A stretch of DNA of 45,445 nucleotides from Lysobacteraceae bacterium NML95-0200. GTDB taxonomy: Bacteria > Pseudomonadota > Gammaproteobacteria > Xanthomonadales > Xanthomonadaceae. The notes under the pieces were generated by a model. The model searched no databases. It was given only the letters and a program-made list of their open reading frames with translations, and was not told the DNA's origin. Both the position numbers and the translations under genes were made by a program. Shown here piece by piece: positions 38,059-45,445 of the stretch (the first letter of the stretch is position 1; every line of letters starts with the position of its first letter). The stretch is taken from the NCBI GenBank assembly GCA_002798255.1, contig NWQQ01000001.1, positions 1-45,445 on the forward strand, written 5' to 3'.

Positions 38059-39405
38059 TCACGCTGGCAAAACGCGGCGGGCGCTGCGGGCAAAACGCCA
38101 GGCCAGCAAAGTGGCGGCAACGCTTAGCCCGGCAATCAGCCCAAGCCACATCCCTGGCGGCCCCCAGCCCAGACCCAGCCCCAGTGTTGCCCCCAGGCTC
38201 ATGCCGATGCCCCAATAGGCGAAGGCTGCCAGAAACATCGGCACACGGGTGTCTTGCAGACCGCGCAGGGCGCCATTGGAGAGCACCTGGATGCCATCGG
38301 GGAGCTGAAACACGGCAGCATACAACAGCAGGCTGGCCGCCAGTGCAGCGACTGCGACATCCCGGGTATATAGCGCGGTAATGGCCTGGTTGCCGAGCAC
38401 CATCAACGCACCGGAAAACAGCTGGGTGACCAGCACCAGCACCAGCCCGGCGAAGGCGGCGCGGTAAATATCGGCGCGACTCTGCCGCCCCAGGGCATTG
38501 CCCACACGCACCGTGGTGGCCTCGGCAATCCCGAAGGGAATCATGAAACACAGGCTGGAGATATTGATGGCGATTTGATGCGCGGCCGCCGGCACTTCGC
38601 CCAGACGGCCAATCAGCAATGCGGTGACGATAAACAGGCTGCCTTCCATCGCCACGGTCATGCCAATGGGCAGGCCGGTTTTCAGAAGCTCGCGCTGCAA
38701 GGCCCGGCGCGGCCACTCAAAACGGGCAAACAGCCCAAGCGGCGCAAAGCGCCTGGCAAAGGCCAGATACAGGGCAAAGGCCAGCATTTGCAGCCAGAAC
38801 ATCAGTGCCGAGGCCAGCCCCAAGCCGCCAGCACCCAGCTCGGCAAAGCCCCAGCGGCCAAAGGCCATGGCATAGCCCAGTGGCGCCAGTACCAGCAACC
38901 CGCCGATGCCAAACAGCATGGTCGGCAGGGAAAAATGCAGGCCATCGCAGAGATAGCGCATCGCCAGATACAAGGTCAGCGCCGGTACGCCCCAACGGAT
39001 ACCGTGCAAAAACGCCGTTGCACCGGGGCGGATGCTTTCGGTGATGCCAAACGGCGCCATCGCCAGCGGCAGCAGGCTGACCAATAACCACATCAGCAGC
39101 CCCAGCCCCAGTGCCAGCCACAGCGCCTGCCGGAACAGCGGCGCGATATGCCCCGCTCTGTCTGCGCCATCCAATTCCGACACTTTCGGCGGCAAGGCCA
39201 TCAAGGTACCCAGCGGTATCAGCATCGGCAACCAGAACATGGCCGAGCCCACCGATACCGCTGCCAGTGTTGCCGTGCCATGCCGGCCAGCAATCAGGCT
39301 ATCGACCAACCCCACCATGCCGGTCGCCATATGCCCGGCCACCAGCGGCGCGGCCAGTTTGGCCGTGCGGGAAATTTCATGACTAAAAGGCTTGCGCTGG
39401 GACAT
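38059..39405 (-). CDS. MATE family multidrug efflux protein
   Basis: The 448-residue protein has the twelve helices of NorM-like MATE exporters, which couple drug efflux to Na+ or H+. The N-terminus (HEISRTAKLAAPLVAGHMATGMVGLVDSLIAGRHGTATLAAVSVGSAMF) is a classic MATE helix 1-2 and the repeat is seen again around KTGLPIGMTVAMEGSLF. The start at 39405 (SQRKPF) gives the family length. It is followed at 67 bases by sppA on the same strand and diverges from the DUF3667 gene. Confidence 0.9.
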   Translation of the reverse strand: MSQRKPFSHEISRTAKLAAPLVAGHMATGMVGLVDSLIAGRHGTATLAAVSVGSAMFWLPMLIPLGTLMALPPKVSELDGADRAGHIAPLFRQALWLALGLGLLMWLLVSLLPLAMAPFGITESIRPGATAFLHGIRWGVPALTLYLAMRYLCDGLHFSLPTMLFGIGGLLVLAPLGYAMAFGRWGFAELGAGGLGLASALMFWLQMLAFALYLAFARRFAPLGLFARFEWPRRALQRELLKTGLPIGMTVAMEGSLFIVTALLIGRLGEVPAAAHQIAINISSLCFMIPFGIAEATTVRVGNALGRQSRADIYRAAFAGLVLVLVTQLFSGALMVLGNQAITALYTRDVAVAALAASLLLYAAVFQLPDGIQVLSNGALRGLQDTRVPMFLAAFAYWGIGMSLGATLGLGLGWGPPGMWLGLIAGLSVAATLLAWRFARSARRVLPA

Positions 39406-39507
39406 GGGCAGAGTATCCGCAACTGGCGGACAAAATGACTTTCGGGGGGTGTGCAAACACTGCGGGCTGGCTATCTTAGTGCGCTTTTCTCCCCATCACA
39501 TGCGCGC

Positions 39508-40422
39508 ATGTCAGAACACACCCAGCCCAAGCACTGCGAAAACTGCCAGACGACCCTGCAAGGCGCGTATTGCCACGCTTGCGGGCAGTCGGCGCACAAT
39601 CCGCTGAAGCATCTGGGGCATGCCATTGAGGAAGTATTCGAGTCCTTCTGGCATCTGGATGGCCGGGTTTTCCGCAGCCTGCGCGACACCTGCGTGCCAG
39701 GGCGCATCATCAACCAGTATCTGGCAGGTCACCGGGTGCGCTATCTGCCTCCGCTGCGGCTGTTCGTGATTCTCTCGCTGCTGACGTTCTTTCTTGCAAG
39801 GCTGTGGATGCCCGACATCAATACATCGAAAATCCATATCAACGAGGCACCGCAGGCGGCAAGCCCGCAGGTACTGGAAGTCGACGATGCGCCCCGGCAC
39901 CCGACACACAACCCGATGAAAATCAACAGCCCCTCCGGGAGCAGCAACGCCTGGCTCAATCGCACCCTCCTGCCGCGCCTTGAGCGCAACCTGCCACATC
40001 TCAAAGACCGGGGCTGGTGGCGCGATGCCTGGCTGTCGGCATTGCCCACCACATTGTTTTTTCTGGTGCCGCTATTTGCCCTGCTACTGCGCATCAGCCA
40101 TCTGCGCCCGGCCTGGACGTTTCTGGAGCACATGGTAGTGGCGCTTTACAGCCACTCTTTCATCCTGATTTGGCTATGCAGCCTGATGCTGCTGGAAAGC
40201 CTGGCGCAGTGGTCAGGGGTGGCAGTCTTGGCGCAGGCCAGCGACCACCTGTTGCTGCTGGCGCTGCCCGCACTCTGGCTCTGGCTATGGGTCTGCCAGA
40301 AGCGCGTTTACCGGCAATCAACACTACTGACCACGCTCAAGTTCGTGCTGATTGGCAGTATTTATTCGCTACTGGTTTCGGCAGGCGCGCTACTGACCCT
40401 GGTCTTGGTGCTTTTCAAATAA
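39508..40422 (+). CDS. DUF3667 membrane protein with zinc ribbon
   Basis: The 304-residue protein begins with a four-cysteine zinc ribbon (CENCQTTLQGAYCHACGQS, residues 9-27), a cytoplasmic segment, a first helix around 82-99, and a further group of helices from about 180 to the end. This is the layout of DUF3667, a family frequent in Xanthomonadales and of unknown role. The ATG at 39508 is nearest to the zinc ribbon; an upstream frame opening at 39451 has no homology. It leads into the DUF4286 gene 17 bases later, so the two may be co-transcribed. Confidence 0.82.
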   Translation: MSEHTQPKHCENCQTTLQGAYCHACGQSAHNPLKHLGHAIEEVFESFWHLDGRVFRSLRDTCVPGRIINQYLAGHRVRYLPPLRLFVILSLLTFFLARLWMPDINTSKIHINEAPQAASPQVLEVDDAPRHPTHNPMKINSPSGSSNAWLNRTLLPRLERNLPHLKDRGWWRDAWLSALPTTLFFLVPLFALLLRISHLRPAWTFLEHMVVALYSHSFILIWLCSLMLLESLAQWSGVAVLAQASDHLLLLALPALWLWLWVCQKRVYRQSTLLTTLKFVLIGSIYSLLVSAGALLTLVLVLFK

Positions 40423-40439
40423 ATCAAGGAGACACATCC

Positions 40440-40751
40440 ATGGTGTTTTACGAAGTCAACCTGCGCATTGATACCGCTATCGCCACAGAGTACCGCGCCT
40501 GGCTGGCAGGCCACATCAAGGAGATGCTGGACGTGCCCGGCTTTGTCGATGCCGAAGTGCTGGAAGTCATCGACCCCGCGGCTCCGGCTGATTGCGTGCA
40601 GCTCTCGGTGCGCTACCGGGTGCATGGCATGGCCGCCTTGCAGGATTACTTCGAGCACCGCGCCGCCAAGATACGCGAAGCGGGCACGGCGCGTTTTGGC
40701 GGCCGCTTCCAGGCCGAAAGGCGAGTCTTGCAATCGGCCACGCTCACCTGA
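40440..40751 (+). CDS. DUF4286 small protein
   Basis: The 103-residue soluble protein matches DUF4286 (MVFYEVNLRIDTAIATEYRAWLAGHIKEML then FVDAEVLEV and a ferredoxin-like dimeric alpha-beta barrel pattern). Function unknown; the fold resembles small ligand-binding proteins. A GGAGA site lies eight bases before the ATG. Its last eight bases overlap the end of the convergent DUF3106 gene. Confidence 0.85.
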   Translation: MVFYEVNLRIDTAIATEYRAWLAGHIKEMLDVPGFVDAEVLEVIDPAAPADCVQLSVRYRVHGMAALQDYFEHRAAKIREAGTARFGGRFQAERRVLQSATLT

Positions 40752-41253
40752 CCGGGTTGAGCACCCGCGCCTCGGTCACGCGCGGCTCATCCAGCTGCGC
40801 CATCATCCATGTCAGCCGCTGAGCAGGCGGCTGGCGCAGCAGCGCCGCCCGCAGAGCCGCACGCGCTTGCGGCGGCGTGGAAAACGCAAGCCGCGCCAAT
40901 ATTTCCAGCTCGGCAGGGCTCATCGAATGCAGCAGCCGCAGCAGCTCGTCGCGCTCCTGCTCCGGCACATAGGCCAGCAAAGGTTGCAGCACCGGATACC
41001 AGCGCCCCAGTACCGGCCCCAGCCGCCAGCCGCGCTGCTCATCACCATCCAGGCGCGCAAATTTCGCCCGCAAGGCAGCCTGCTCACTGGCAGGCAGAGC
41101 CGAGAACGCCGCCGCTGATTGCCGCAAGGCCGATTGTTGCGCAGCAGGCAGGCGCAGCCAGGCATGTTTTTCTTCGCGCGCATTTTGCGCCCATGCGCCT
41201 TGCGTCGCCAGCAGCACCGCCAGCAACACACCGCGCCGCAAGCGGTCAGTCAT
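40744..41253 (-). CDS. DUF3106 secreted protein
   Basis: The 169-residue product has a signal peptide (MTDRLRRGVLLAVLLATQGAWAQ) and the DUF3106 body: AWLRLPAAQQSALRQSAAAFSALPASEQAALRAKFARLD, a helical repeat of about 130 residues, followed by LAYVPEQERDELLRLLHSMSP. It is periplasmic with unknown function. The ATG at 41253 overlaps the stop of the sigma-like gene by eight bases, so it is translated from that message. Confidence 0.85.
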   Translation of the reverse strand: MTDRLRRGVLLAVLLATQGAWAQNAREEKHAWLRLPAAQQSALRQSAAAFSALPASEQAALRAKFARLDGDEQRGWRLGPVLGRWYPVLQPLLAYVPEQERDELLRLLHSMSPAELEILARLAFSTPPQARAALRAALLRQPPAQRLTWMMAQLDEPRVTEARVLNPVR

Positions 41254-42157
41254 CCATCGGCTCCGGTAAGGGTTCTTCTTGCCAGTCCGCCGACTCCGGC
41301 GGCAGCTCGATGGGGGCTTCTTCAGGAATATCCGGCAGCAAGCTGCCCGCCTGCCCCAGCCGCTCGGCCTGATACCAGGCAAAGAATGCCGTTTCAGCGG
41401 CAACCGGCGTGTCTTGTACGGAAATCCCCGAAAACTCCCGGTCAACCAGCACCCGCGCAGTCCCGGCATCGTAGCGAGCAGGCGCACGCTCGGCCAAAGG
41501 CTTGGTCTGGATGCGGGGCGGGATTTGATAAGTCGAGTCTTCTGCTTCATTCTCGGGCGGCCAGAACCAGGTCGCCACCAGCGCCATCCCGGTGGCAAGC
41601 GCCACTGCCAGTAGCCACCCCCAGCGCCTTGGCGGCGCTTCCGCCGATGGCTGTAGTGGCCTTTCACCATTCATATATTGCTCAATGCGAGCCCGGCGCG
41701 CCGGCGAAAAACCACGCTGACGCATCTCCAGCGCCGTGCGGCAGGCCTCCAGTTCAGCCGCGCTCAACTGGCGCTGCGCCTGCGCCCACAGCCGCTGACC
41801 GTCTTGGGGAGAAATTTTCAAAAGCGCGGCTACTTCAATCATGCTTCTGCCCGACAGCAGCACCAGCAACAGCATTAAACGCTGCCCTGGACTTAGGCGC
41901 TGCAATGGCTGCAAAGCCTGCCCCATCATCGGCATCTTGCCTGCCTGAAGCCCCGGCATCTCCAGCATTGCCCGCCACGCACGCAGCGGCGACAAACCTG
42001 ATTCCTGCTGCCCTGCCAGCAATACGCGGGCAGCCACGGCATCAGCCAGCACCGCATCACCCAGCATCAGCTCGGCGAAAATCGCCAGGCTCGAAGTCAA
42101 GTCATGGGCAGTATCCGGCCTTGGGGCGGTTGCAACAGGGGAAAGAGGCGCAGACAT
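41246..42157 (-). CDS. Sigma-region-4-like protein with a transmembrane segment
   Basis: The 303-residue protein has no exact family I can name. Residues about 84-132 (LQRLSPGQRLMLLLVLLSGRSMIEVAALL then KISPQDGQRLWAQAQRQL) look like a sigma-70 region 4 helix-turn-helix. One membrane helix follows at 179-199, and the last 100 residues are acidic and proline-rich and would lie outside the cytoplasm. No region 2 of a sigma factor is seen. A DNA-binding head plus a membrane anchor suggests a membrane-tied regulator or anti-sigma-like protein. The gene is directly upstream of DUF3106, where a sigma factor usually stands in this group. Confidence 0.65.
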   Translation of the reverse strand: MSAPLSPVATAPRPDTAHDLTSSLAIFAELMLGDAVLADAVAARVLLAGQQESGLSPLRAWRAMLEMPGLQAGKMPMMGQALQPLQRLSPGQRLMLLLVLLSGRSMIEVAALLKISPQDGQRLWAQAQRQLSAAELEACRTALEMRQRGFSPARRARIEQYMNGERPLQPSAEAPPRRWGWLLAVALATGMALVATWFWPPENEAEDSTYQIPPRIQTKPLAERAPARYDAGTARVLVDREFSGISVQDTPVAAETAFFAWYQAERLGQAGSLLPDIPEEAPIELPPESADWQEEPLPEPMDD

Positions 42158-42434
42158 CGGCAGCGATGATACGCGCTGTCATGCAATACGCCAGCTTTAT
42201 TTGGCAGATGCAGAAAACCATGCCGTTTGCAAGCCTTATCGCGCATGTTGTGCACAATTCCTTGCAAGCCGCGCAGCGCCATACGGCATTCCCCCCACAG
42301 GCCGTACTCACCCGGAAAAAACACATAAATCATTGTTTTTATTGATTCAATTTTGCCTGGCTTTTTTTTCACCAGCCATCTCCAGGCCTGTCATGGCGGG
42401 GGAAATCGCCCTCTTTCCCACAACAATCAACATA

Positions 42435-42459
42435 CTTATCCACAGGCGTTGTGGATAAG
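42435..42459. promoter_or_regulatory. Inverted pair of perfect DnaA boxes, pair 1
   Basis: CTTATCCACA (42435-42444) and TGTGGATAAG (42450-42459) are reverse complements across a five-base spacer. Each holds the perfect high-affinity DnaA box TTATCCACA. Confidence 0.9.
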
Positions 42460-42573
42460 CAGTTTTTTCCTTTTTCAACAAGGCATTGCGGGAGTTTCAC
42501 CAAATGACAGCCTGACCCTCTGATAACAGAGCCGCATCCCGGCATGCAGAAAGCACAGGCAATTGCAAGCCCC

Positions 42574-42615
42574 CAATTCCATGTTTTGCACAAGGGCAGG
42601 CAGAACATGGAATTG
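42574..42615. repeat. Long inverted repeat with a DnaA-box-like core
   Basis: CAATTCCATGTT (42574-42585) and AACATGGAATTG (42604-42615) match perfectly; after one mismatch, three more pairs (42587-42589 with 42600-42602) extend the stem to 15 of 16. A TTTTGCACA that fits the DnaA consensus TTWTNCACA lies at 42584-42592 in the arm and loop. Confidence 0.82.
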
Positions 42616-42683
42616 CACAAAAAATCAATCCCTACAAACAGGTTTCATGCGCGTTTCACGCTCAAGCAATTGTTTTTTATGGG

Positions 42684-42705
42684 AAAATTTGGCATGGCAA
42701 ATTTT
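42684..42705. repeat. AT-rich palindrome
   Basis: AAAATTTG (42684-42691) pairs with CAAATTTT (42698-42705) over a six-base loop. It is part of the DnaA-box region. Confidence 0.75.
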
Positions 42706-42772
42706 TCGCCATCTCCCCTCAAGCCCTATGGTGGCGGGCAAAACCAGCCACTTTCCTGCGGCTATCAACAGA

Positions 42773-42797
42773 GTTATCCACAGCCCTTGTGGATAAC
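42773..42797. promoter_or_regulatory. Inverted pair of perfect DnaA boxes, pair 2
   Basis: GTTATCCACA (42773-42782) and TGTGGATAAC (42788-42797) are reverse complements with the same five-base spacer as pair 1. The first boxes of the two pairs are 338 bases apart. Pair 2 ends 111 bases before the priA ATG. Confidence 0.9.
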
Positions 42798-42908
42798 GGT
42801 ATCTATCCTTTAAAAACAACACATTGCGACATATTCGTCATCTTGGCAGACAACCTTGCCATGCAACTAAGGTCTACCAGCCGGAGCTACCGGCTCTAAA
42901 ATGCCGCC

Positions 42909-45134
42909 ATGCCAAGCGCCTCCACCCTGCAACTTGCCCTGCCGGTGCCACTGCCGCAGCTGTTCGATTACAGCCCGCCCGAGGGGCATGCGCCACAGTC
43001 TGGCGATATCGGCCGGCGTCTGCGCGTGCCATTTGGCAGGCGTGAACTGGTCGGCATCGTGACGGCAATTGGCAGTAACTCCGGGCAACAGGAGTTACGT
43101 CCCGCACTTGACTTTCTCGACGCCGAGCCGCTGCTGCATGGCGAACTCTGGCAATCACTCCAGTGGCTGGCGGGCTATCTGCATGCCCCGCTGGGCGAAG
43201 TCTTGGCCACCGCCCTGCCAACGGCCTTGCGGCAGGGCGAGCCGCTGCCCGATACCGCACTGTATGGCTGGTATCTCAGCGATAGCGGCGAGCAGGCGCT
43301 TGCACAAATGCGCCAAGGCCGTCCCCGGCAGTTGGCGGAATATCTGGCAGCGCATCCGGGTATCAGCGAAAGCCTGCTGGATGCCCAGCAGCCGGGCTGG
43401 CGAACTGCCATGCGTACGCTGGAAAAGCGCGGTCAGGTCGAGCGCCGCATCATGGCTGCACCGACTTCATCCACTCCAGCCAATCGCCGCATCCTGAATG
43501 CCGAGCAGCAAAGCGCCGCCGATGCCATCTGTCAAGCGGAAGGCTTCCAGCCCTTCCTGCTCGATGGCATCACCGGCAGCGGCAAGACCGAAGTTTATCT
43601 GGAGGCCATCGCCGCCTGCCTGGCGCGCGAGCAGCAGGCACTGGTGCTGGTACCGGAAATCGGTCTGACCCCGCAAATGCTTGCCCGTTTCCAGCACCGT
43701 CTGGGGGTGGAAGTGCATGCCCTGCATTCCGGGCTTTCCGATACCGAGCGCGCCCGCGTCTGGGCCGCCGCCTGGCGTGGCCAGGCACAGGTCATCGTCG
43801 GTACGCGCTCTAGCGTTTTCGTCCCCCTGCCCAAGGCTGGCCTCATCGTGGTGGATGAAGAACACGACAGTAGTTACAAGCAATTCGATGGCATCCGCTA
43901 CCACGCCCGTGATTTCGCCCTGGTGCGCGCCAAGGCACTGAACATCCCGGTGGTACTGGGCAGTGCCACCCCCTCGCTGGAAACGCTGGCCAATGCCCGC
44001 CAAGGTCGCTTTCATCGCCTGCGCCTCAGCCAGCGGGCGGCCAATGCGAATCCACCTGCAGTACAAGTCATGGACATCCGCAAGCGCCCCTTGCAAGCCG
44101 GACTCTCGCCCGAAGCCTTGCAAGCCATCAAGGATGCCCTGAGCGCAGGCGGGCAGGTGCTGGTATTCAAAAACCGGCGCGGCTATGCCCCCAGCCTGCT
44201 CTGCCACGATTGCGGCTGGAGCGCCCACTGCCCACGATGTAGCACCGATACTCATGGCAGCGCGATGACGGTTCATGGGCATGGCCGACGCTTGCAGTGT
44301 CATCATTGCGGCCAGCATCGTCCTTCGCCGCCTGCCTGCCCCGCTTGCGGCGGACTGGCGCTGCAACCACAAGGCAATGGCACCGAGCGAATCGAAGCAT
44401 ATCTTGCAGAGAAATTCGCCGATTTCCCGGTTATCCGCATTGATAAAGGCAGCACTCAAGGCCGCAATGCCCTGCAAAAACACTTCGATACACTCGGCAA
44501 CCAGCCCGGTATCCTGGTTGGTACGCAGATGTTAGCCAAGGGGCATGACCTGCCCAATCTCACCCTGGTTGTGGTGGTCGGCATTGATGAAGGACTGTAT
44601 TCGGCGGATTTTCGCAGCCCGGAAAAACTCGCCCAGTTACTCATTCAAGTCGCCGGGCGCGCAGGCCGCGCCAGCAAGGGCGGGCAGGTATTACTGCAAA
44701 CCCACCATCCTGAGCATTGGCTTTTGCAGACGCTGATTGGTGGCGGCTATCACGCGTTTGCCGAAGGCGCGTTATCCGAACGGGAGGCTACAGGTTTTCC
44801 GCCATTTTCTTATCTGGCGTTGCTGCGTGCTGAAGGCAGAGAGGCGGACGTGGCGCTGGCGTTTCTTCAGCAGGCCCGGAAGTTGCTTGAAGCGGGCTTG
44901 GGTAGGCCGGCCTTGCCATTCCATGGCGCAAGCAGTGCGCTGGGCTTGAGTGGCCCGGCGCCTGCACCGCACCCACGGCGGGCAGGTTACCAGCGCGCAC
45001 AGTTATTGATTTCCGCCGCACAACGCAAGCCTTTGCATCAGGCGCTGCGGGCTGTGATACCGCTGCTTTATGCACTGCCGGAGGCGCGCAAAGTACGCTG
45101 GTCTTTGGATATTGACCCGCTGGATTTGCACTAA
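42909..45134 (+). CDS. priA: PriA, primosomal replication restart helicase
   Basis: PriA recognises stalled forks and restarts replication away from the origin. The 741-residue protein has the N-terminal DNA-binding part (LPVPLPQLFDYSPPEG, the 3' end pocket), Walker A GITGSGKT (220-227), DEEH (316-319), the eight-cysteine zinc insertion CHDCGWSAHCPRC with CHHCG and CPACG (around 435-480), and later helicase motifs GTQMLAKGHDLPNL and QVAGRAGRASKGG. The ATG at 42909 fits the family start. It is flanked by a DnaA-box region on one side and by an rRNA operon end on the other. Confidence 0.96.
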   Translation: MPSASTLQLALPVPLPQLFDYSPPEGHAPQSGDIGRRLRVPFGRRELVGIVTAIGSNSGQQELRPALDFLDAEPLLHGELWQSLQWLAGYLHAPLGEVLATALPTALRQGEPLPDTALYGWYLSDSGEQALAQMRQGRPRQLAEYLAAHPGISESLLDAQQPGWRTAMRTLEKRGQVERRIMAAPTSSTPANRRILNAEQQSAADAICQAEGFQPFLLDGITGSGKTEVYLEAIAACLAREQQALVLVPEIGLTPQMLARFQHRLGVEVHALHSGLSDTERARVWAAAWRGQAQVIVGTRSSVFVPLPKAGLIVVDEEHDSSYKQFDGIRYHARDFALVRAKALNIPVVLGSATPSLETLANARQGRFHRLRLSQRAANANPPAVQVMDIRKRPLQAGLSPEALQAIKDALSAGGQVLVFKNRRGYAPSLLCHDCGWSAHCPRCSTDTHGSAMTVHGHGRRLQCHHCGQHRPSPPACPACGGLALQPQGNGTERIEAYLAEKFADFPVIRIDKGSTQGRNALQKHFDTLGNQPGILVGTQMLAKGHDLPNLTLVVVVGIDEGLYSADFRSPEKLAQLLIQVAGRAGRASKGGQVLLQTHHPEHWLLQTLIGGGYHAFAEGALSEREATGFPPFSYLALLRAEGREADVALAFLQQARKLLEAGLGRPALPFHGASSALGLSGPAPAPHPRRAGYQRAQLLISAAQRKPLHQALRAVIPLLYALPEARKVRWSLDIDPLDLH

Positions 45135-45306
45135 AAGTGCTGTCCTGCAGCTGTCTTTTGCTGGCCAGTTGCCGCCCCAGCCAGATTCCTTCCGAGCTGT
45201 AGGTTCATGAGTAGCTCCGCCCCCGCCGTTCCAAGGGCTTTTCGTATCGCACACGCAGAGGCTGAAGCAGTGCCAGGCTTCCTTCGGGATTGGTTATCTG
45301 CAAAGA

Positions 45307-45334
45307 AAAACCCCCGACTTGAGTCGGGGGTTTT
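45307..45334 (-). terminator. Terminator of the rRNA operon
   Basis: The stem AAAACCCCCGACT / AGTCGGGGGTTTT (45307-45319 with 45322-45334) has a tiny loop and ends in a T-run (read on the minus strand). It stands about 12 bases after the 3' end of 5S rRNA. It can also close priA on the plus strand. Confidence 0.88.
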
Positions 45335-45345
45335 GGGAATAAAAC

Positions 45346-45445
45346 TGGCGATGACCTACTCTCACATGCTGGATGCACACTACCATCGGCGCGGCTGCGT
45401 TTCACTTCCGAGTTCGGGATGGGATCGGGTGGTTCCACAGTGCTA
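45346..45445 (-). rRNA. rrf: 5S ribosomal RNA (partial, 5' end outside window)
   Basis: Read on the minus strand, the last 100 bases contain the 5S hallmarks: CCGATCCCATCCCGAACTCG near the 5' side and GAGAGTAGGTCATCGCC at the 3' end. The 5' end (about 15-20 bases) is cut by the window edge. The rest of the operon (16S, 23S) should continue to the right. The gene runs head-on towards priA. Confidence 0.95.

Larger units (their letters stand above)
42158..42908. other. 750-base intergenic region with DnaA boxes and inverted repeats
   Basis: No gene is supported here. It contains two inverted pairs of perfect DnaA boxes (42435-42459 and 42773-42797), a further match to the DnaA consensus (42584-42592), one weak box (42414-42422), a long imperfect hairpin (42574-42615), an AT-rich palindrome (42684-42705) and an AT-rich stretch at 42317-42356. 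The region separates the divergent sigma-like gene and priA. It looks like a DnaA-binding control locus or a replication origin. Confidence 0.8.

Noticed and set aside
42544-42813. Plus-strand open frame of 89 codons in the DnaA-box region
   Set aside because: It crosses the hairpin and DnaA boxes, has no ribosome binding site or homology.
42158-42908. Standard bidirectional oriC
   Set aside because: Not accepted as such: there is no dnaA or dnaN, no clear row of tandem AT-rich 13-mers, and the rRNA operon to the right runs towards it. Kept as a DnaA-binding locus.

Overview
This GC-rich window reads as chromosome of a gammaproteobacterium, most like the Xanthomonadales (Lysobacteraceae). 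That placement is inferred from gene content and order, not from a search: a suf operon led by an Rrf2 regulator and ending in a Rieske protein, the amgK-murU muropeptide-recycling pair, the divergent hda / AI-2E permease / DUF2066 and purM-purN cluster, DUF3106 beside a sigma-like protein, and dispersed REP-type hairpins. Most genes are housekeeping. The unusual parts are the left edge, the suf operon, the repeat block near 22.6-23.1 kb and the intergenic region before priA.

Layout. 1-4.6 kb: a minus-strand jetA-jetB-jetC set (Wadjet, an SMC-like anti-plasmid system) whose jetC is cut short by the end of an IS5-family element. 4.7-13.0 kb: the suf Fe-S operon sufR-sufB-sufC-sufD-sufS plus a Rieske protein, interrupted by extra genes: a small lipoprotein, a duplicated 5' end of sufC joined to an ACT_3 gene, a DUF6882-like protein and a GNAT acetyltransferase. 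13.0-17.9 kb: an ODP-type metallo-hydrolase, a ComEA-like protein, an M20 peptidase, then amgK-murU. 17.85-22.6 kb: hda, AI-2E-type permease and DUF2066 on the minus strand, diverging from purM-purN. 22.6-23.1 kb: a strongly structured repeat block. 23.2-32.6 kb: DUF3108, an SLC13 permease, three glycosyltransferases, a tandem UspA, an SDR, a DMT permease and an Mpo1-like protein. 32.6-42.2 kb: hemC diverging from uvrD, then sppA, a MATE exporter, DUF3667, DUF4286, DUF3106 and a sigma-region-4/transmembrane protein. 42.2-42.9 kb: a 750-bp intergenic region holding two identically built inverted pairs of perfect DnaA boxes and further inverted repeats. 42.9-45.4 kb: priA, then the terminator and 5S gene of an rRNA operon on the minus strand.

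How the genes work together. The suf block assembles Fe-S clusters: SufS supplies sulfur, SufBCD is the scaffold, and SufR probably senses cluster status. AmgK and MurU together turn MurNAc into UDP-MurNAc. Hda, UvrD, PriA and the DnaA-box locus all concern replication control, repair and restart. No tRNA or CRISPR array was seen. The strongest leads are the IS-broken Wadjet locus, the sufC 5' duplication carrying an ACT gene, and the DnaA-box locus upstream of priA. The last looks like a DnaA-binding control site or an origin; the head-on rRNA operon argues against it being an ordinary bidirectional origin.
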